From Verrucosispora sioxanthis (GTDB lineage: Bacteria; Actinomycetota; Actinomycetes; Mycobacteriales; Micromonosporaceae), in NCBI RefSeq assembly GCF_010560025.1, contig NZ_SAIY01000005.1, positions 248,001 through 312,000 on the forward strand: DNA of 64,000 bases, read 5' to 3'. The notes below the pieces were generated by a model that saw nothing but the letters and a program-made list of their open reading frames with translations, did not search any database and had not been told where the DNA came from. The translations under genes were made by a program, and so were the position numbers. Numbering within the stretch: position 1 is the first letter of the stretch; each line of letters opens with the position of its first letter. This document shows positions 1-8,249 of this stretch, in pieces.

Positions 1-216
1 CATGAAGTCGACAAATTCGTTGTGGTAGAAGTAGCGGAACTTGTCGAGGGCGGCCCGCGCCTCGGTGGGTGGCATCCATGCCTTCGCGTTCAGGGCGACC
101 TTTTCGTCGTAGCAGAACTTGCACCGGACGTCGCAGGTGAGCCCGAGCCACAGCACACCTCGGCGGGTGATCTGCCGTTGCGTGGTCCAGTCGGTCGCCA
201 GCGGTGCTGACCTCAT
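1..216 (-). CDS. Radical SAM protein, N-terminal part (cut by window edge)
   Basis: The first 72 residues of a radical SAM enzyme are present; the rest lies beyond the window edge. The iron-sulphur cluster motif CDVRCKFC is at residues 28-35 (Cys28, Cys32, Cys35), so S-adenosylmethionine cleavage and radical chemistry can be inferred from the family. The ATG at 216 is preceded by GAGGAG about seven bases upstream, which supports this start. It is the third gene of a minus-strand set with the glycosyltransferase (ends 255) and the SPASM radical SAM enzyme (starts 2254). The substrate is unknown; a peptide-modifying role is inference from the neighbours. Confidence 0.8.
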   Translation of the reverse strand, partial: MRSAPLATDWTTQRQITRRGVLWLGLTCDVRCKFCYDEKVALNAKAWMPPTEARAALDKFRYFYHNEFVDFM

Positions 217-254
217 GAGCTGTCTCCTCGTCTGCCGTCAGATTCGTGGTCTGG

Positions 255-1151
255 TCACAGGTAGAGCTGTCGGAATCGGATGGCCCCTTCGACCTCGCCC
301 GTGAGCACTCCGACGGCCTCGATGAGTTGAAGGATCATCCGCGAGGCAGGGCCGACATCCCCGCGTACGAGTCGTACTGCCGCGCGAGGGCTGTCGAGGA
401 TCGCTTGCGCGGCACGCCGGAATGGGTACGGGTCGAACACGCCCCGCTTGCCGGAGTGCTGCTTGTACTTGGCGAACAGGAGCACCTGGTACACCGCGTA
501 GAACCGAAACCGGCGGAAGTGCGCCCGCACCGTGGGCCGGTCCTCGTGCCACACCACCGCGTCGGCCACGATCGCGGCGCTGCTGCCCGTCAGGCCGAGC
601 TTGTAGCAGATATCCACGTCGTTGCCCGAGCGGAGGTCTTGGTCGAATCCACCGACCTCGCGCAAGCGGGCGGTCACGAAGCCCGCGTTGGCCCCCGCCA
701 CATACGGCAGGTGCAGCGCCGGAAGGTAGTTGAGCCTGTCTTGGCCGTTGACGATCGTTATCGCGTGCCGCTGCGTCCAGGTCGTCGGCGCGTACGGGCG
801 GATCACGCCACCGATCACCGACGCCGGCCCTTCCTCAAGCGCCGCCGTCATACGCTCGACCCACGGCGGATCGACCACACAATCCGCGTCCGTGAGCAGC
901 AAGTACCGGCCACGCGCCACCGCCAGACCGGCATTCCTCGCCGCCGCCGAGTTCGCATCCGGAAGATGCACGTACCGGATCACGTCCCTCGCAGCAGCCA
1001 GGTCACCGAATCGCTGGCTGCCGTTCTCTACGACGATGACCTCGTACCGGTCGCGCGGCAGGCTCTGGTGCCGCAAGCTGTCGACAAGGCGGTAGATCCG
1101 CTCGTCGTCCTTGACCGGTACCACCACGGTGGCGAGCAGGTCCTCGGTCAT
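255..1151 (-). CDS. Family 2 glycosyltransferase
   Basis: A 298-residue GT-A fold glycosyltransferase of the GT2 type. The N-terminal strand VVVPVKDDE is followed by the acidic motif TDADCVV, the expected metal and nucleotide-sugar binding site, and then by a GNDVDIC segment typical of the acceptor side. The ATG at 1151 is chosen because it overlaps the stop of the upstream radical SAM gene as ATGA, which indicates translational coupling. A longer reading from 1214 would run into that upstream gene. No membrane spans are obvious, so a cytoplasmic enzyme is likely. The sugar and acceptor cannot be told from sequence. Being sandwiched between two radical SAM genes suggests action in the same pathway. 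Confidence 0.85.
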   Translation of the reverse strand: MTEDLLATVVVPVKDDERIYRLVDSLRHQSLPRDRYEVIVVENGSQRFGDLAAARDVIRYVHLPDANSAAARNAGLAVARGRYLLLTDADCVVDPPWVERMTAALEEGPASVIGGVIRPYAPTTWTQRHAITIVNGQDRLNYLPALHLPYVAGANAGFVTARLREVGGFDQDLRSGNDVDICYKLGLTGSSAAIVADAVVWHEDRPTVRAHFRRFRFYAVYQVLLFAKYKQHSGKRGVFDPYPFRRAAQAILDSPRAAVRLVRGDVGPASRMILQLIEAVGVLTGEVEGAIRFRQLYL

Positions 1152-2254
1152 GGGCGGAACTGCCGGCACATCTTGGGCACGAGGCCGAGGGTCATGTTCC
1201 GCGGCGACGAGCACCGCTGACAGAACGGGATGCGCTTCTCACGGAACTGCTCGAACGCTTCGCCGGTCCACACCTCGGCCAACGGCGTATCCATGACGTT
1301 GCCGACGACGCCGACGTGCGAGATCTCCACCAGGCAGCACGGCAGCGCCGAGCCGTCGGGCTCGATCAGGGTGTAGAAGTCCGGAACCCGGCAGGCCGCC
1401 TTGACCGACGCCGTGTCCGGCCAGTAGATGCCCTGGGCGTAGTTCTCGTCCGAATTCTCCCGAGAGAAGAAGGTACCCATCACGTACTCGGCGTTGGCCT
1501 GGACGATCTCCGGCACGTCCTTGGCGCGCAGCACCGCATGGATCGCGGGCACGACCTGGTCTCGGAACTCGTTGATCTCCGGCACGGTCAGCAGCGATGC
1601 GCCGGTGTTGTCACCGTATACGTTCATGAAGTAGATCGATGCGATGCCGGTATCCACGCAGTGGGCGACCAGTTCGGGGATCTCCCGGAAGTTGTGCCGG
1701 GTGATGACGCACATATAGTTCATGCGGAATTCCGGGGCGTCCGAGCCTGCCTCACGCACCACTTCGATAGCCTTCATGATCGCGGGCAGGGCGTTACGGA
1801 CGCCGCGAAGCTTCTCGTACCTCACCGGGTCCAGTGTGTCCACAGAGAAGTTCCACGCGCCGAGCCCGGCATCGATGATCTCCCGTGCTTTGTCGACCGT
1901 GACACCGGTGCCGACCGAGTTCATGAGAACAAATACGCCGGGATGCCTCTTCGCTGCCTTGATCACGTCGATGAGGTGGGGGTACAGCAGCGGGTCGCCG
2001 CCGCTGAGCTGTAGCTCTTCCATCCCCAGCGCGGCAGCCTCGTCAATCGTGCGCAATGCCACGTCCAGGGGCATGTGCCCTGGGTTAGGCATACGGACGC
2101 CGGCCTGACGAGGTACGACCTTGAGAGCTTGCTTTCGCTCTGCGACCATCCCGGTGTAGAAATCCTGCCGAAGATCGCAGTACGGGCATTTGTGGTAGCA
2201 GTAGACGGTGGGCTTTAGCACGAACTGCTTGAGCTGGCGAGCATGTGTCTGCAT
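1148..2254 (-). CDS. Radical SAM/SPASM domain protein
   Basis: A 368-residue enzyme. The radical SAM motif CYHKCPYC sits at residues 19-26 (Cys19, Cys23, Cys26), followed by a glycine-rich LSGGDPLLYP strand that contacts S-adenosylmethionine. The C-terminus has the cysteine pattern of a SPASM domain (CCLVE, then CQRCSSP, then a final Cys), which binds auxiliary iron-sulphur clusters. In the known family such proteins usually modify ribosomally made peptides or mature other proteins. The ATG at 2254 is chosen because GGGAG lies about nine bases upstream; more upstream starts lack a ribosome site. It overlaps the next gene by four bases. Confidence 0.88.
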   Translation of the reverse strand: MQTHARQLKQFVLKPTVYCYHKCPYCDLRQDFYTGMVAERKQALKVVPRQAGVRMPNPGHMPLDVALRTIDEAAALGMEELQLSGGDPLLYPHLIDVIKAAKRHPGVFVLMNSVGTGVTVDKAREIIDAGLGAWNFSVDTLDPVRYEKLRGVRNALPAIMKAIEVVREAGSDAPEFRMNYMCVITRHNFREIPELVAHCVDTGIASIYFMNVYGDNTGASLLTVPEINEFRDQVVPAIHAVLRAKDVPEIVQANAEYVMGTFFSRENSDENYAQGIYWPDTASVKAACRVPDFYTLIEPDGSALPCCLVEISHVGVVGNVMDTPLAEVWTGEAFEQFREKRIPFCQRCSSPRNMTLGLVPKMCRQFRP

Positions 2255-2297
2255 CGAGAACATCTCCCGTCGCTGGCGCTGGCATCGACCCTTACAT

Positions 2298-2372
2298 CTA
2301 TGTACGACCAATCGTGATCACTGTTCCGGTGGTCTCGGCGGCTCGATCAGCGGCGAATCGCGCATCAGTCAT
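2298..2372 (-). CDS. Candidate 24-residue leader or RiPP precursor peptide
   Basis: A short reading frame (starts MTDARFAADR, ends VITIGRT) lies 43 bases upstream of the radical SAM/SPASM gene on the same strand. A short peptide in this place is what a ribosomally made, post-translationally modified peptide pathway would have. Support is weak: the nearest purine-rich sequence (AAGGGAG) is about 15 bases from the ATG, which is too far to be convincing, and there is no Cys. It could be a chance ORF or a regulatory leader peptide. Confidence 0.25.
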   Translation of the reverse strand: MTDARFAADRAAETTGTVITIGRT

Positions 2373-2585
2373 CTGCGCTACTCGCTACTCCCTTCGGCGC
2401 GGATTGGTCAAACACCTTTCTGACTCGGAACGGACGGCCAACATCGGCGTTCCAGCCATGTTCCGCCGTCCTGACCCGGGCGGCCGGCGGCAGCGGGACG
2501 GGGGATGCCCGCTGCCGCCGGCCCGGGGACCGGCCGCCGTCCGTTGCCGCGTCCTGCGGCCGGTCGAGTAGGCGCCGTACGGCGA

Positions 2586-3482
2586 CTACCGGTGTGGACT
2601 GCTGAGACGGACCGGGATGGGCTCGGGCGGTACGCCATCGGCGTCGGTGTGACCCCGCTGGAGGATGAGGACGGATGAGAACAGGCCCGACTGGGGTGCG
2701 GCGATGCGTTCCTGGGCGGCCAGCAACTCGCCGGTGACCGGGTCGATGATCAGCGTGGTGGTCGACCGGTCGGCGAGCACCCGGAAGGCGAGCCCGGCTC
2801 GCCCGGCGAGGTCGCTGGTGGTTCCGCGGTATTCGATGCCGGGCACCGACGCCAGGACATGCAGGGCCGTCGTCCGTTCGTTCTGGGCGAGGTATTGGCT
2901 GGTGGCTAGGCCGATGAGGCCCCAGGTGAGCAGTCTCGGGTAGGCGGGTTCGGTCGCCAGTTCGGGTGGTGCGAGCAGCCCAGCGAGGGTGGTCGGGTCG
3001 GTGGGCAGCGGTGTGGGCAGGTACGGGTGCAGATCGCCCTGGTGTTGGGTCGTGATGGGCGAGGCTTTGGCGAATAGGTTTCGCTCCTCGGGCGTGGGCT
3101 GGTGGTCGACGCCTCGCACGTCCGGTGCGCGGCGGGTGACCTCGCGTCCGGTGCCGTCGCCGTGTCGCCAACGCCGCAGGTCCTCGCGGCGGATCGCGCC
3201 GCTGCTGCGGGTCCACCTCTGGAGGCGCAGGTATTCGTAGGGCAGGTTGGTCGTGCTGTCGGCAGGGACTGGACCGATGCCGCTGGCGATGGTGGCGAGG
3301 CGTTGCTGCGGGGTGAGACCGGGTGCGGTCGCCGCAGGTGCGGGCGTGGCGGCGGGCTGCTGCCCGCCGAGCGTCGTGGGCGGTGCGGGTGCGGGGATGG
3401 CAGGTACGGTGTGGCAGCCGGCGAGCAGAGCACTGCCGAGAGCGGCGGCCACGCGGCCGGCGGGTGCGGTCAATCGGAGCAT
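2586..3482 (-). CDS. Putative lipoprotein, CU044_5270-like
   Basis: A 298-residue secreted lipoprotein. The N-terminus has a short hydrophobic stretch ending in the lipobox LLAGC (Cys near residue 23), so it should be lipid-anchored on the outer face of the membrane. A Pro/Ala-rich linker follows. The C-terminal half (AGRAGLAFRV, TTTLIIDPVTGELLA) resembles the actinobacterial CU044_5270 family, whose function is unknown. AAGGAG about ten bases before the ATG at 3482 supports the start. It lies downstream of the GNAT/permease genes on the same strand with an 88-base gap, so it may be separately transcribed. Confidence 0.72.
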   Translation of the reverse strand: MLRLTAPAGRVAAALGSALLAGCHTVPAIPAPAPPTTLGGQQPAATPAPAATAPGLTPQQRLATIASGIGPVPADSTTNLPYEYLRLQRWTRSSGAIRREDLRRWRHGDGTGREVTRRAPDVRGVDHQPTPEERNLFAKASPITTQHQGDLHPYLPTPLPTDPTTLAGLLAPPELATEPAYPRLLTWGLIGLATSQYLAQNERTTALHVLASVPGIEYRGTTSDLAGRAGLAFRVLADRSTTTLIIDPVTGELLAAQERIAAPQSGLFSSVLILQRGHTDADGVPPEPIPVRLSSPHR

Positions 3483-3570
3483 GGGCTTGGTGTCTCCTTG
3501 CTGTGGTTGGTGTGGCCCCGAGGGCTGCGCTATTGAGGCAGCCTCCGCGACCGGACGTCGAGGTGACGGT

Positions 3571-4191
3571 TCAGCCGGCTGACGTGGTGAGCGGAACTGG
3601 TCGGCCGGCGCGACGTAGAGGCCACAGCGGTGGACCGTCGGCGAGGCGCAACAGGATGCCTGCGTGGTAGCCGTGCCTGGTCAGGAAGTCCCGAACCGTG
3701 GTAGTGGCGATGGTGTCGACCGGATAGCCGAGCTTGTCGGCCCGCTCGTGGTGGTGGGCGAGCAGCGCCTGACCGATGCCGTGGTGGCGAGCGTCAGGAG
3801 CGACGTGCAGACAGGCGAGCCAGTGGTGCGGGGCACCGGAGCGGTACCGGCGGGCCAGGGCGTAGAGCTGCTGGAAGCGGGGTAGGTGTCGGCCGGTGAA
3901 GGTACTTAGGTGATAGTCGGACAGCGGTGCCGCCTGTGGCGCTGGGTGGTGCCGCCATACGGCGACGGCCGTCATGTCGAGGGCGATGTCGACATGCCCC
4001 CACTCCACGGCATGGTCGACCTCCATCGCGAGCAAGCCGTTGAAGATGTGCTGCCGCTCGACCGGGTCGGCGACCAGCCATTGCGCTACCGGATCAGTGG
4101 CGACGGCGTCGGCGAGCAGCGCGGCGATCGTGGCCACGTCGCTGGCTTCAGCGGATCGGATCGGTGTGGTCGTCACGGGGCCGGCGGTCAC
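3571..4191 (-). CDS. GNAT family N-acetyltransferase
   Basis: A 206-residue GNAT acyltransferase. The central segment HVAPDARHHGIGQALLAHH contains the acetyl-CoA pyrophosphate loop (R-x-x-G-I-G) of the family, preceded by the WLACL strand. The GTG at 4191 overlaps the stop of the upstream GNAT gene as GTGA, arguing for coupled translation; another GTG at 4176 is possible but has no ribosome site. The protein is a distant paralogue of its neighbour (both carry a D-P-V-A-x-W-L-V-type segment near the N-terminus). The acyl acceptor is unknown; a small amine or antibiotic is only a guess. Confidence 0.82.
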   Translation of the reverse strand: MTAGPVTTTPIRSAEASDVATIAALLADAVATDPVAQWLVADPVERQHIFNGLLAMEVDHAVEWGHVDIALDMTAVAVWRHHPAPQAAPLSDYHLSTFTGRHLPRFQQLYALARRYRSGAPHHWLACLHVAPDARHHGIGQALLAHHHERADKLGYPVDTIATTTVRDFLTRHGYHAGILLRLADGPPLWPLRRAGRPVPLTTSAG

Positions 4192-4844
4192 AGTGGCCGC
4201 CGACGTGGCAGGGTGCGCGGGAACGGAGTCCGGCCGCTGCTGGTGGGGGCGCCGCGCCACATTCGCCAGATGATGGGCCCACCGGTGGGGAGCACGATGG
4301 TGGGGCCGGCGGTGTAGCCGAGGCGGAGGTAGAGCCGCCGGTTGCGCATGTTGGTGGCTTCCAAATATGTCGGCAGGCCGAGATCGTCCAGGCGACGGTG
4401 ATAGTCGGCGAGAAGCGCAGCGCCGATACCGCGGCTCTGCTGTACCGGGTCGACGGCGAGGTAGGCGAGGTAGTGGTGCGGCTCGTCGGGGTGGAAGGCG
4501 TCGAACATCTCCTCCAGCAGCACGAACTTCGGCGCATACGCCCCCGCGATGTGCTCCAGTACCTCCAGCCGTCCACCCGTGTCGGTCGAGGTGCGTTCGA
4601 GACGGGGGTACCAGATGGCCACGGCCGTCTGGTCGCCGGTGGTGTAGACCTGCCCGTGGGCCAGGCCGTGGTGGAAGGCGTCGGTGAAGTACCGGTAGTA
4701 GACGGTTCGCCGGTCGGTCGGGTCGGGAACGAGCCAGTCGGCGACGGGGCCTTCGTGGAACGCTTCGGCAAGGACGCCGATCAGTGGTCCGGCGTCGGCT
4801 TCGGTGGCGGGGCGGACGAGCAGATTCTTGTTGCTGACGGTCAC
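4188..4844 (-). CDS. GNAT family N-acetyltransferase
   Basis: A 218-residue GNAT enzyme. The acetyl-CoA binding segment AVDPVQQSRGIGAALL is centred near residue 130, followed by a YLEATNMRNRRLY strand-helix characteristic of the C-terminal part of the fold. The GTG at 4844 has AGGGAG about five bases upstream, which is why it is preferred to longer readings that run into the permease gene. It follows the permease by 13 bases and overlaps the second GNAT by four, so the three genes form an operon. The pairing of a permease with two acetyltransferases suggests uptake or export and acetylation of an amine substrate, which is inference. Confidence 0.85.
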   Translation of the reverse strand: MTVSNKNLLVRPATEADAGPLIGVLAEAFHEGPVADWLVPDPTDRRTVYYRYFTDAFHHGLAHGQVYTTGDQTAVAIWYPRLERTSTDTGGRLEVLEHIAGAYAPKFVLLEEMFDAFHPDEPHHYLAYLAVDPVQQSRGIGAALLADYHRRLDDLGLPTYLEATNMRNRRLYLRLGYTAGPTIVLPTGGPIIWRMWRGAPTSSGRTPFPRTLPRRRPL

Positions 4845-4857
4845 AGCAGCTCCCTGG

Positions 4858-6351
4858 TCAGGCGGGTTGGCGAACAACATCGGGGGCACGCAGCGGACCG
4901 GTGTCGCTGTCCGCGCCCAAGCCGATCGCCGCATACACGTCCGGATTGGTGGTACGCCGGACCAGCGCCCAGGCGATGCCGAGCAGCGCGGTGACGGCGT
5001 ACGCGGCAGGGAACGCCCAGCGCAACGGCGAGTCCGGCGCCACACCGAGAAGGGTGTCGAACTCCCGCAGGGTGACGGTGAGGATCCCGCTGAGCGCCGC
5101 CGAGGCGATCCCCGGCGCGATCACCGACCGCCACGCTCCCTCTGCATGGGTGGTGCGGGCGAAGAAGCCGATCACGGCGGCGGAGGTGAGGGTCATCAGG
5201 ATGAGGACGCCGAGGCCGCCGGTGACGGTGATCCAGAAGAACAGGTGCACGATCGGGTCCGCCCCCGCCAGGGCGTAGCCGACCAGCACGGCGAAGGCGA
5301 GCCCACTCTGGACAAGGGAGCCGACCTTCGGCGCGCCGGTCCGCCGACTGGTGCGACCGAACGCCGCCGGGAGCACCCGTTCGCGGCCGAGGGCGAACAG
5401 GTACCGCGCCACGGTGTGGTGAAACGAGAGCAGGGCGGCGAACAGGGAGGTGATGAACAGGACCCGGGCGACGGTGATGACACTCTGGCTCAGGTACGGC
5501 GACACCAGGTTGAAGATCAGGTCGGTGCCGTCGGTGCGGGCCGCCTCCACGATGCGGTCGGGGCCGGTGGCCACGGACATCGCCCACGCGGACAGCCCGT
5601 ACAGCAGACCGGTCACCGCGACGGCGATGTACGTGGCGCGGGCGATCGTGCGGCGCGGGTCCTTCGTCTCCTCCGAGAACACCACCGTGCCCTCAAAGCC
5701 CACGAATCCGGTGATCGCGGTGACCAACGCGGCACCGATCCCGGCGGCGAACACGTGCGACGGGGCGAGGGTGTCGAAGGAAACCGTTCCGTCGGCGGGG
5801 TGGGTCACCATGATGGCGTCGAAGGTCAACGCGACGACGCATTCGGCGATCAGGACGACGGCGAGAACCTTGCCGTTGAGGTCGATCCGCGCGACCCCGA
5901 GCGCGGCGACGATGGCCCAGACGGCGAGGGCGCACATCCACCAGGTGAGCTGCCAGCCGTACCGGTCGTTGAGGAACTGCGCGGTGACCGCGCCAGCACC
6001 GCCGTACAACCCGATCTGCATCGCGTTGTACGCGAGGAGGGCGACCATGGCGGCGCCGACCCCGGTGGGGCGACCGAGTCCCCGGGTGACGTAGGTGTAG
6101 AAGGCACCCGCGTTGACGATGCGGCGGGACATGGCCACGTAGCCCACCGCGAACAACGCCAATACGGCCGCTACCAGCAGATAGGCCACGGGGATGCCGG
6201 TGACGCCGGTGACCGCGTACCCGGTGGTCGCGCCACCGGCCACGACCGTCAGCGGTGCGGCGGCGGCGATGACGAAGAACACCACCGACGGGATACCGAG
6301 CCGCCCACGCGCGAGGACAGCGGACACGGTGTCAGGTTTCGAGTGCAACAT
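4858..6351 (-). CDS. APC family amino acid permease
   Basis: A 497-residue integral membrane transporter with about twelve hydrophobic segments. The family signatures are visible: a glycine-rich first helix (FFVIAAAAPLTVVAGG), and GFEGTVVFSEETKDPRRTI after helix six, which closely matches amino acid-polyamine-organocation permeases. It should move amino acids or amines across the cytoplasmic membrane by proton symport or exchange. It is the first gene of the operon with the two GNAT genes. The substrate cannot be assigned. The DNA strand opposite this gene carries a long open frame that is an artefact of high GC. Confidence 0.92.
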   Translation of the reverse strand: MLHSKPDTVSAVLARGRLGIPSVVFFVIAAAAPLTVVAGGATTGYAVTGVTGIPVAYLLVAAVLALFAVGYVAMSRRIVNAGAFYTYVTRGLGRPTGVGAAMVALLAYNAMQIGLYGGAGAVTAQFLNDRYGWQLTWWMCALAVWAIVAALGVARIDLNGKVLAVVLIAECVVALTFDAIMVTHPADGTVSFDTLAPSHVFAAGIGAALVTAITGFVGFEGTVVFSEETKDPRRTIARATYIAVAVTGLLYGLSAWAMSVATGPDRIVEAARTDGTDLIFNLVSPYLSQSVITVARVLFITSLFAALLSFHHTVARYLFALGRERVLPAAFGRTSRRTGAPKVGSLVQSGLAFAVLVGYALAGADPIVHLFFWITVTGGLGVLILMTLTSAAVIGFFARTTHAEGAWRSVIAPGIASAALSGILTVTLREFDTLLGVAPDSPLRWAFPAAYAVTALLGIAWALVRRTTNPDVYAAIGLGADSDTGPLRAPDVVRQPA

Positions 6352-6391
6352 CGGTTCTCTCTCAGCGAAGAGGGATGGATAGGGAGTTGGC

Positions 6392-7372
6392 TCAGGAGGT
6401 GCGGTGGCTCAGCACGGCACCGCCGACGACGGCACCGAGGTCAGCGAGGAGATCGCGCAGCGGGGCAGGGACCTGGTCGACCTGGTGGCGCAGGAACGCG
6501 CGGACAGCGAGTGGTGTGCCGTCGAGCAGGATCGGATCAAGCTGCGTGTGCAGCGCCAGGCCCGCAAGGGTTTGGTCGAAGGCGGTCAGCGGGTGGTAGT
6601 TGCGCAGTTGGAAGGAGAGCCGTGCCCACGACCAGGCGGCCGTGTTCACGTCGGTGGGGACGTAGACGGTGCGGTGCCGCCACAGCCGACCGACCTGCTC
6701 CGGCCGCAGCAGCCCGAGCTGCCACATCCGGGTGGCCACCTGCTCGCAGGCGGTGGTGGCAAGGAACGCCAACCACGTCCGGGTCGCCGTGTGACGCGGC
6801 TCGGCCACCAAGCGGTCCAGGACAAAATGTTGCAGCCAATCCTTCGGCGGCGAGGCATTGAGCACCCGCACATGCCGGCCCTCGAACGTGACCCGACCCT
6901 CCCGGTACAGCTCGGCCAACAACGCGGCAGCCAAGCCGTGCGCCGTCGCCGACTCGAACAGGCGCGGACGGCCGGTCTGGTCGTCGTGGGCCAGATAGAA
7001 GAACTCGTCGGCAAGACGCGTGGTGGTGTGCGCGGCGGCGCTGCCGACTGCGCGCACCGGCCGGGCCGGCTCTCTTGGTGCCTGATGCTCGTACAGGTGG
7101 GGTGCGTGATCGTGGGATGCGCCGGAGGGTGGGGTGTTCACCGCGGCTGACCTTCCTCGGTCGACTTCGTCAGAGGAGATGGGAAACCCGAGCTGCCGGA
7201 GGAGCTTCCGGCCGCCGGGGTGGCGGGCCAGTTCCTCGATCGCCCAGGCGTGTTGCCGGCATCCACCGGTCTGGCAGTGGAAGCAGGTGCTGCCGTCGCG
7301 GTGCTGGAGCGCCGTGTTGCGCGCCGCCTCGAAGCGGTCGACGGGGCGGTCGCCGTCGTCGGTGCTGGTCAT
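6392..7372 (-). CDS. GPP34 family phosphoprotein with Cys-rich N-terminus
   Basis: A 326-residue protein. The region from about residue 120 to the end (ADEFFYLAHDD, GLAAALLAELYREGRVTF, DWLQHFV) matches the GPP34/GOLPH3 family, whose eukaryotic members bind phosphatidylinositol-4-phosphate on Golgi membranes; in actinobacteria the role is unknown. An N-terminal segment CFHCQTGGCRQH could bind zinc (Cys-x2-Cys-x4-Cys-x2-His) and is not part of the core family fold. The ATG at 7372 overlaps the stop of the upstream small gene as ATGA. The gene lies 40 bases upstream of the permease gene on the same strand. Confidence 0.8.
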   Translation of the reverse strand: MTSTDDGDRPVDRFEAARNTALQHRDGSTCFHCQTGGCRQHAWAIEELARHPGGRKLLRQLGFPISSDEVDRGRSAAVNTPPSGASHDHAPHLYEHQAPREPARPVRAVGSAAAHTTTRLADEFFYLAHDDQTGRPRLFESATAHGLAAALLAELYREGRVTFEGRHVRVLNASPPKDWLQHFVLDRLVAEPRHTATRTWLAFLATTACEQVATRMWQLGLLRPEQVGRLWRHRTVYVPTDVNTAAWSWARLSFQLRNYHPLTAFDQTLAGLALHTQLDPILLDGTPLAVRAFLRHQVDQVPAPLRDLLADLGAVVGGAVLSHRTS

Positions 7373-7644
7373 GAAGTGGGTATCCGGCGGTGCAGCGCGG
7401 CCACGCTGACCCGTATCTCCATGCACGGCGGGTGCCGGTCGACGTGTGGGTAGTCGCACTCCGGACGGTGGCCGAGGATCCAAATCCACTCGTCGCTGCG
7501 GTTCGGGAGATCGCGAACGTCAGCGACGGTGACAACTACTGCGGTGCCGGGGGTGAGGTCACGGCCGTAGGACCAATCGTTCGCATCGAGCCGCAGCAGC
7601 GTGCCAGCCGCGACCTCGGGGAGGGGCTGAGGGCTCCGGGTCAC
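7369..7644 (-). CDS. Conserved-looking hypothetical protein
   Basis: A 91-residue soluble protein of unknown function. It begins at a GTG with GGAAGGA about seven bases upstream and overlaps its neighbours at both ends (GTGA with the upstream gene, ATGA with the GPP34 gene), which is good evidence that it is real. It contains a block of beta-strand-like sequence (GTAVVVTVADVRDL) and a C-terminal HPPCMEIRVSV segment. I do not recognise a family. The tight coupling suggests it works with the GPP34 protein. Confidence 0.65.
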   Translation of the reverse strand: MTRSPQPLPEVAAGTLLRLDANDWSYGRDLTPGTAVVVTVADVRDLPNRSDEWIWILGHRPECDYPHVDRHPPCMEIRVSVAALHRRIPTS

Positions 7645-7880
7645 GGCCGCGTCCTTCCCACGCCCCGAGCGCTGCCCGGGCCGCTGCTCAGCGTCGGCCG
7701 TTCTGGGCTCGCCCGACGGGTTTGGCAATGCCTGGCGAGGTCGGTTGCCACGGCGGTGTCGTCGCTGCGGCCGTTGAGCGTTGGTTCGCCACTGTCGCGG
7801 TACAGCGCCGCCCCTTCACAGCCGAGGCCGAAAGGCTTGAACGACTCCTCGCCGCTGGGGACGAACCACTTGACGCGCAC
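7641..7880 (-). CDS. Small hypothetical protein, first gene of GPP34 set
   Basis: A small protein of about 79 residues beginning VRVKWFVPSGEESF. The GTG at 7880 has AAGGTGAAGG just upstream; a GTG at 7889 is also possible. Its stop overlaps the GTG of the next gene as GTGA. The N-terminal half looks like a small beta domain and the C-terminal half is Ser/Arg-rich. No family is recognised. It is the first gene of a minus-strand transcription unit that diverges from the XRE regulator at 8250. Confidence 0.55.
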   Translation of the reverse strand: MRVKWFVPSGEESFKPFGLGCEGAALYRDSGEPTLNGRSDDTAVATDLARHCQTRRASPERPTLSSGPGSARGVGRTRP

Positions 7881-8152
7881 TGCCTTCACCTTCCTGAGTA
7901 GCTTGAGATGCGCGGCCGGGCCCTCCCCGGCACCGCCCGCGCACCTGACCGATGGGACGCAGTGGCCGTCGCCGATGGGTCGGCGGGGCACTGCACCGGC
8001 TTGCTCGTGGCCTCCGACGAGTCCCTGGCCTATTGGAGGGGGTCGGGGCCAATGTGGAAGCGGTTTGACCATGGCAACCGGTGCCGGTGGCATGGAACCC
8101 GCCCGGCAGGTCAGACCGCCCGGATTAGCTTGGGCTGCGGCGGACGACTAGC

Positions 8153-8164
8153 GCGACTAGTCGC
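8153..8164. promoter_or_regulatory. Palindrome in divergent promoter region
   Basis: A perfect 12-base palindrome, GCGACTAGTCGC, lies between the minus-strand small-gene set (start 7880) and the plus-strand XRE regulator (start about 8250). A further half-like copy, CGACTAG, sits at 8143-8149. Its location makes it a candidate operator for the adjacent helix-turn-helix protein. This is inference from position and symmetry only. Confidence 0.4.
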
Positions 8165-8249
8165 CTTGACTGGTGCGTTGGCGAGTGGGGTGGCTGGGCG
8201 ATGACTGCCGGTTATGCTGCTCTCACTTCCCTCCGTCGATGGGGCTGTC

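Noticed and set aside
4804..6861. A 685-codon plus-strand open frame opposite the permease gene
   Set aside because: It is a GC-rich antisense frame; its translation is low-complexity Gly/Arg/Asp and the opposite strand encodes a clear APC permease.
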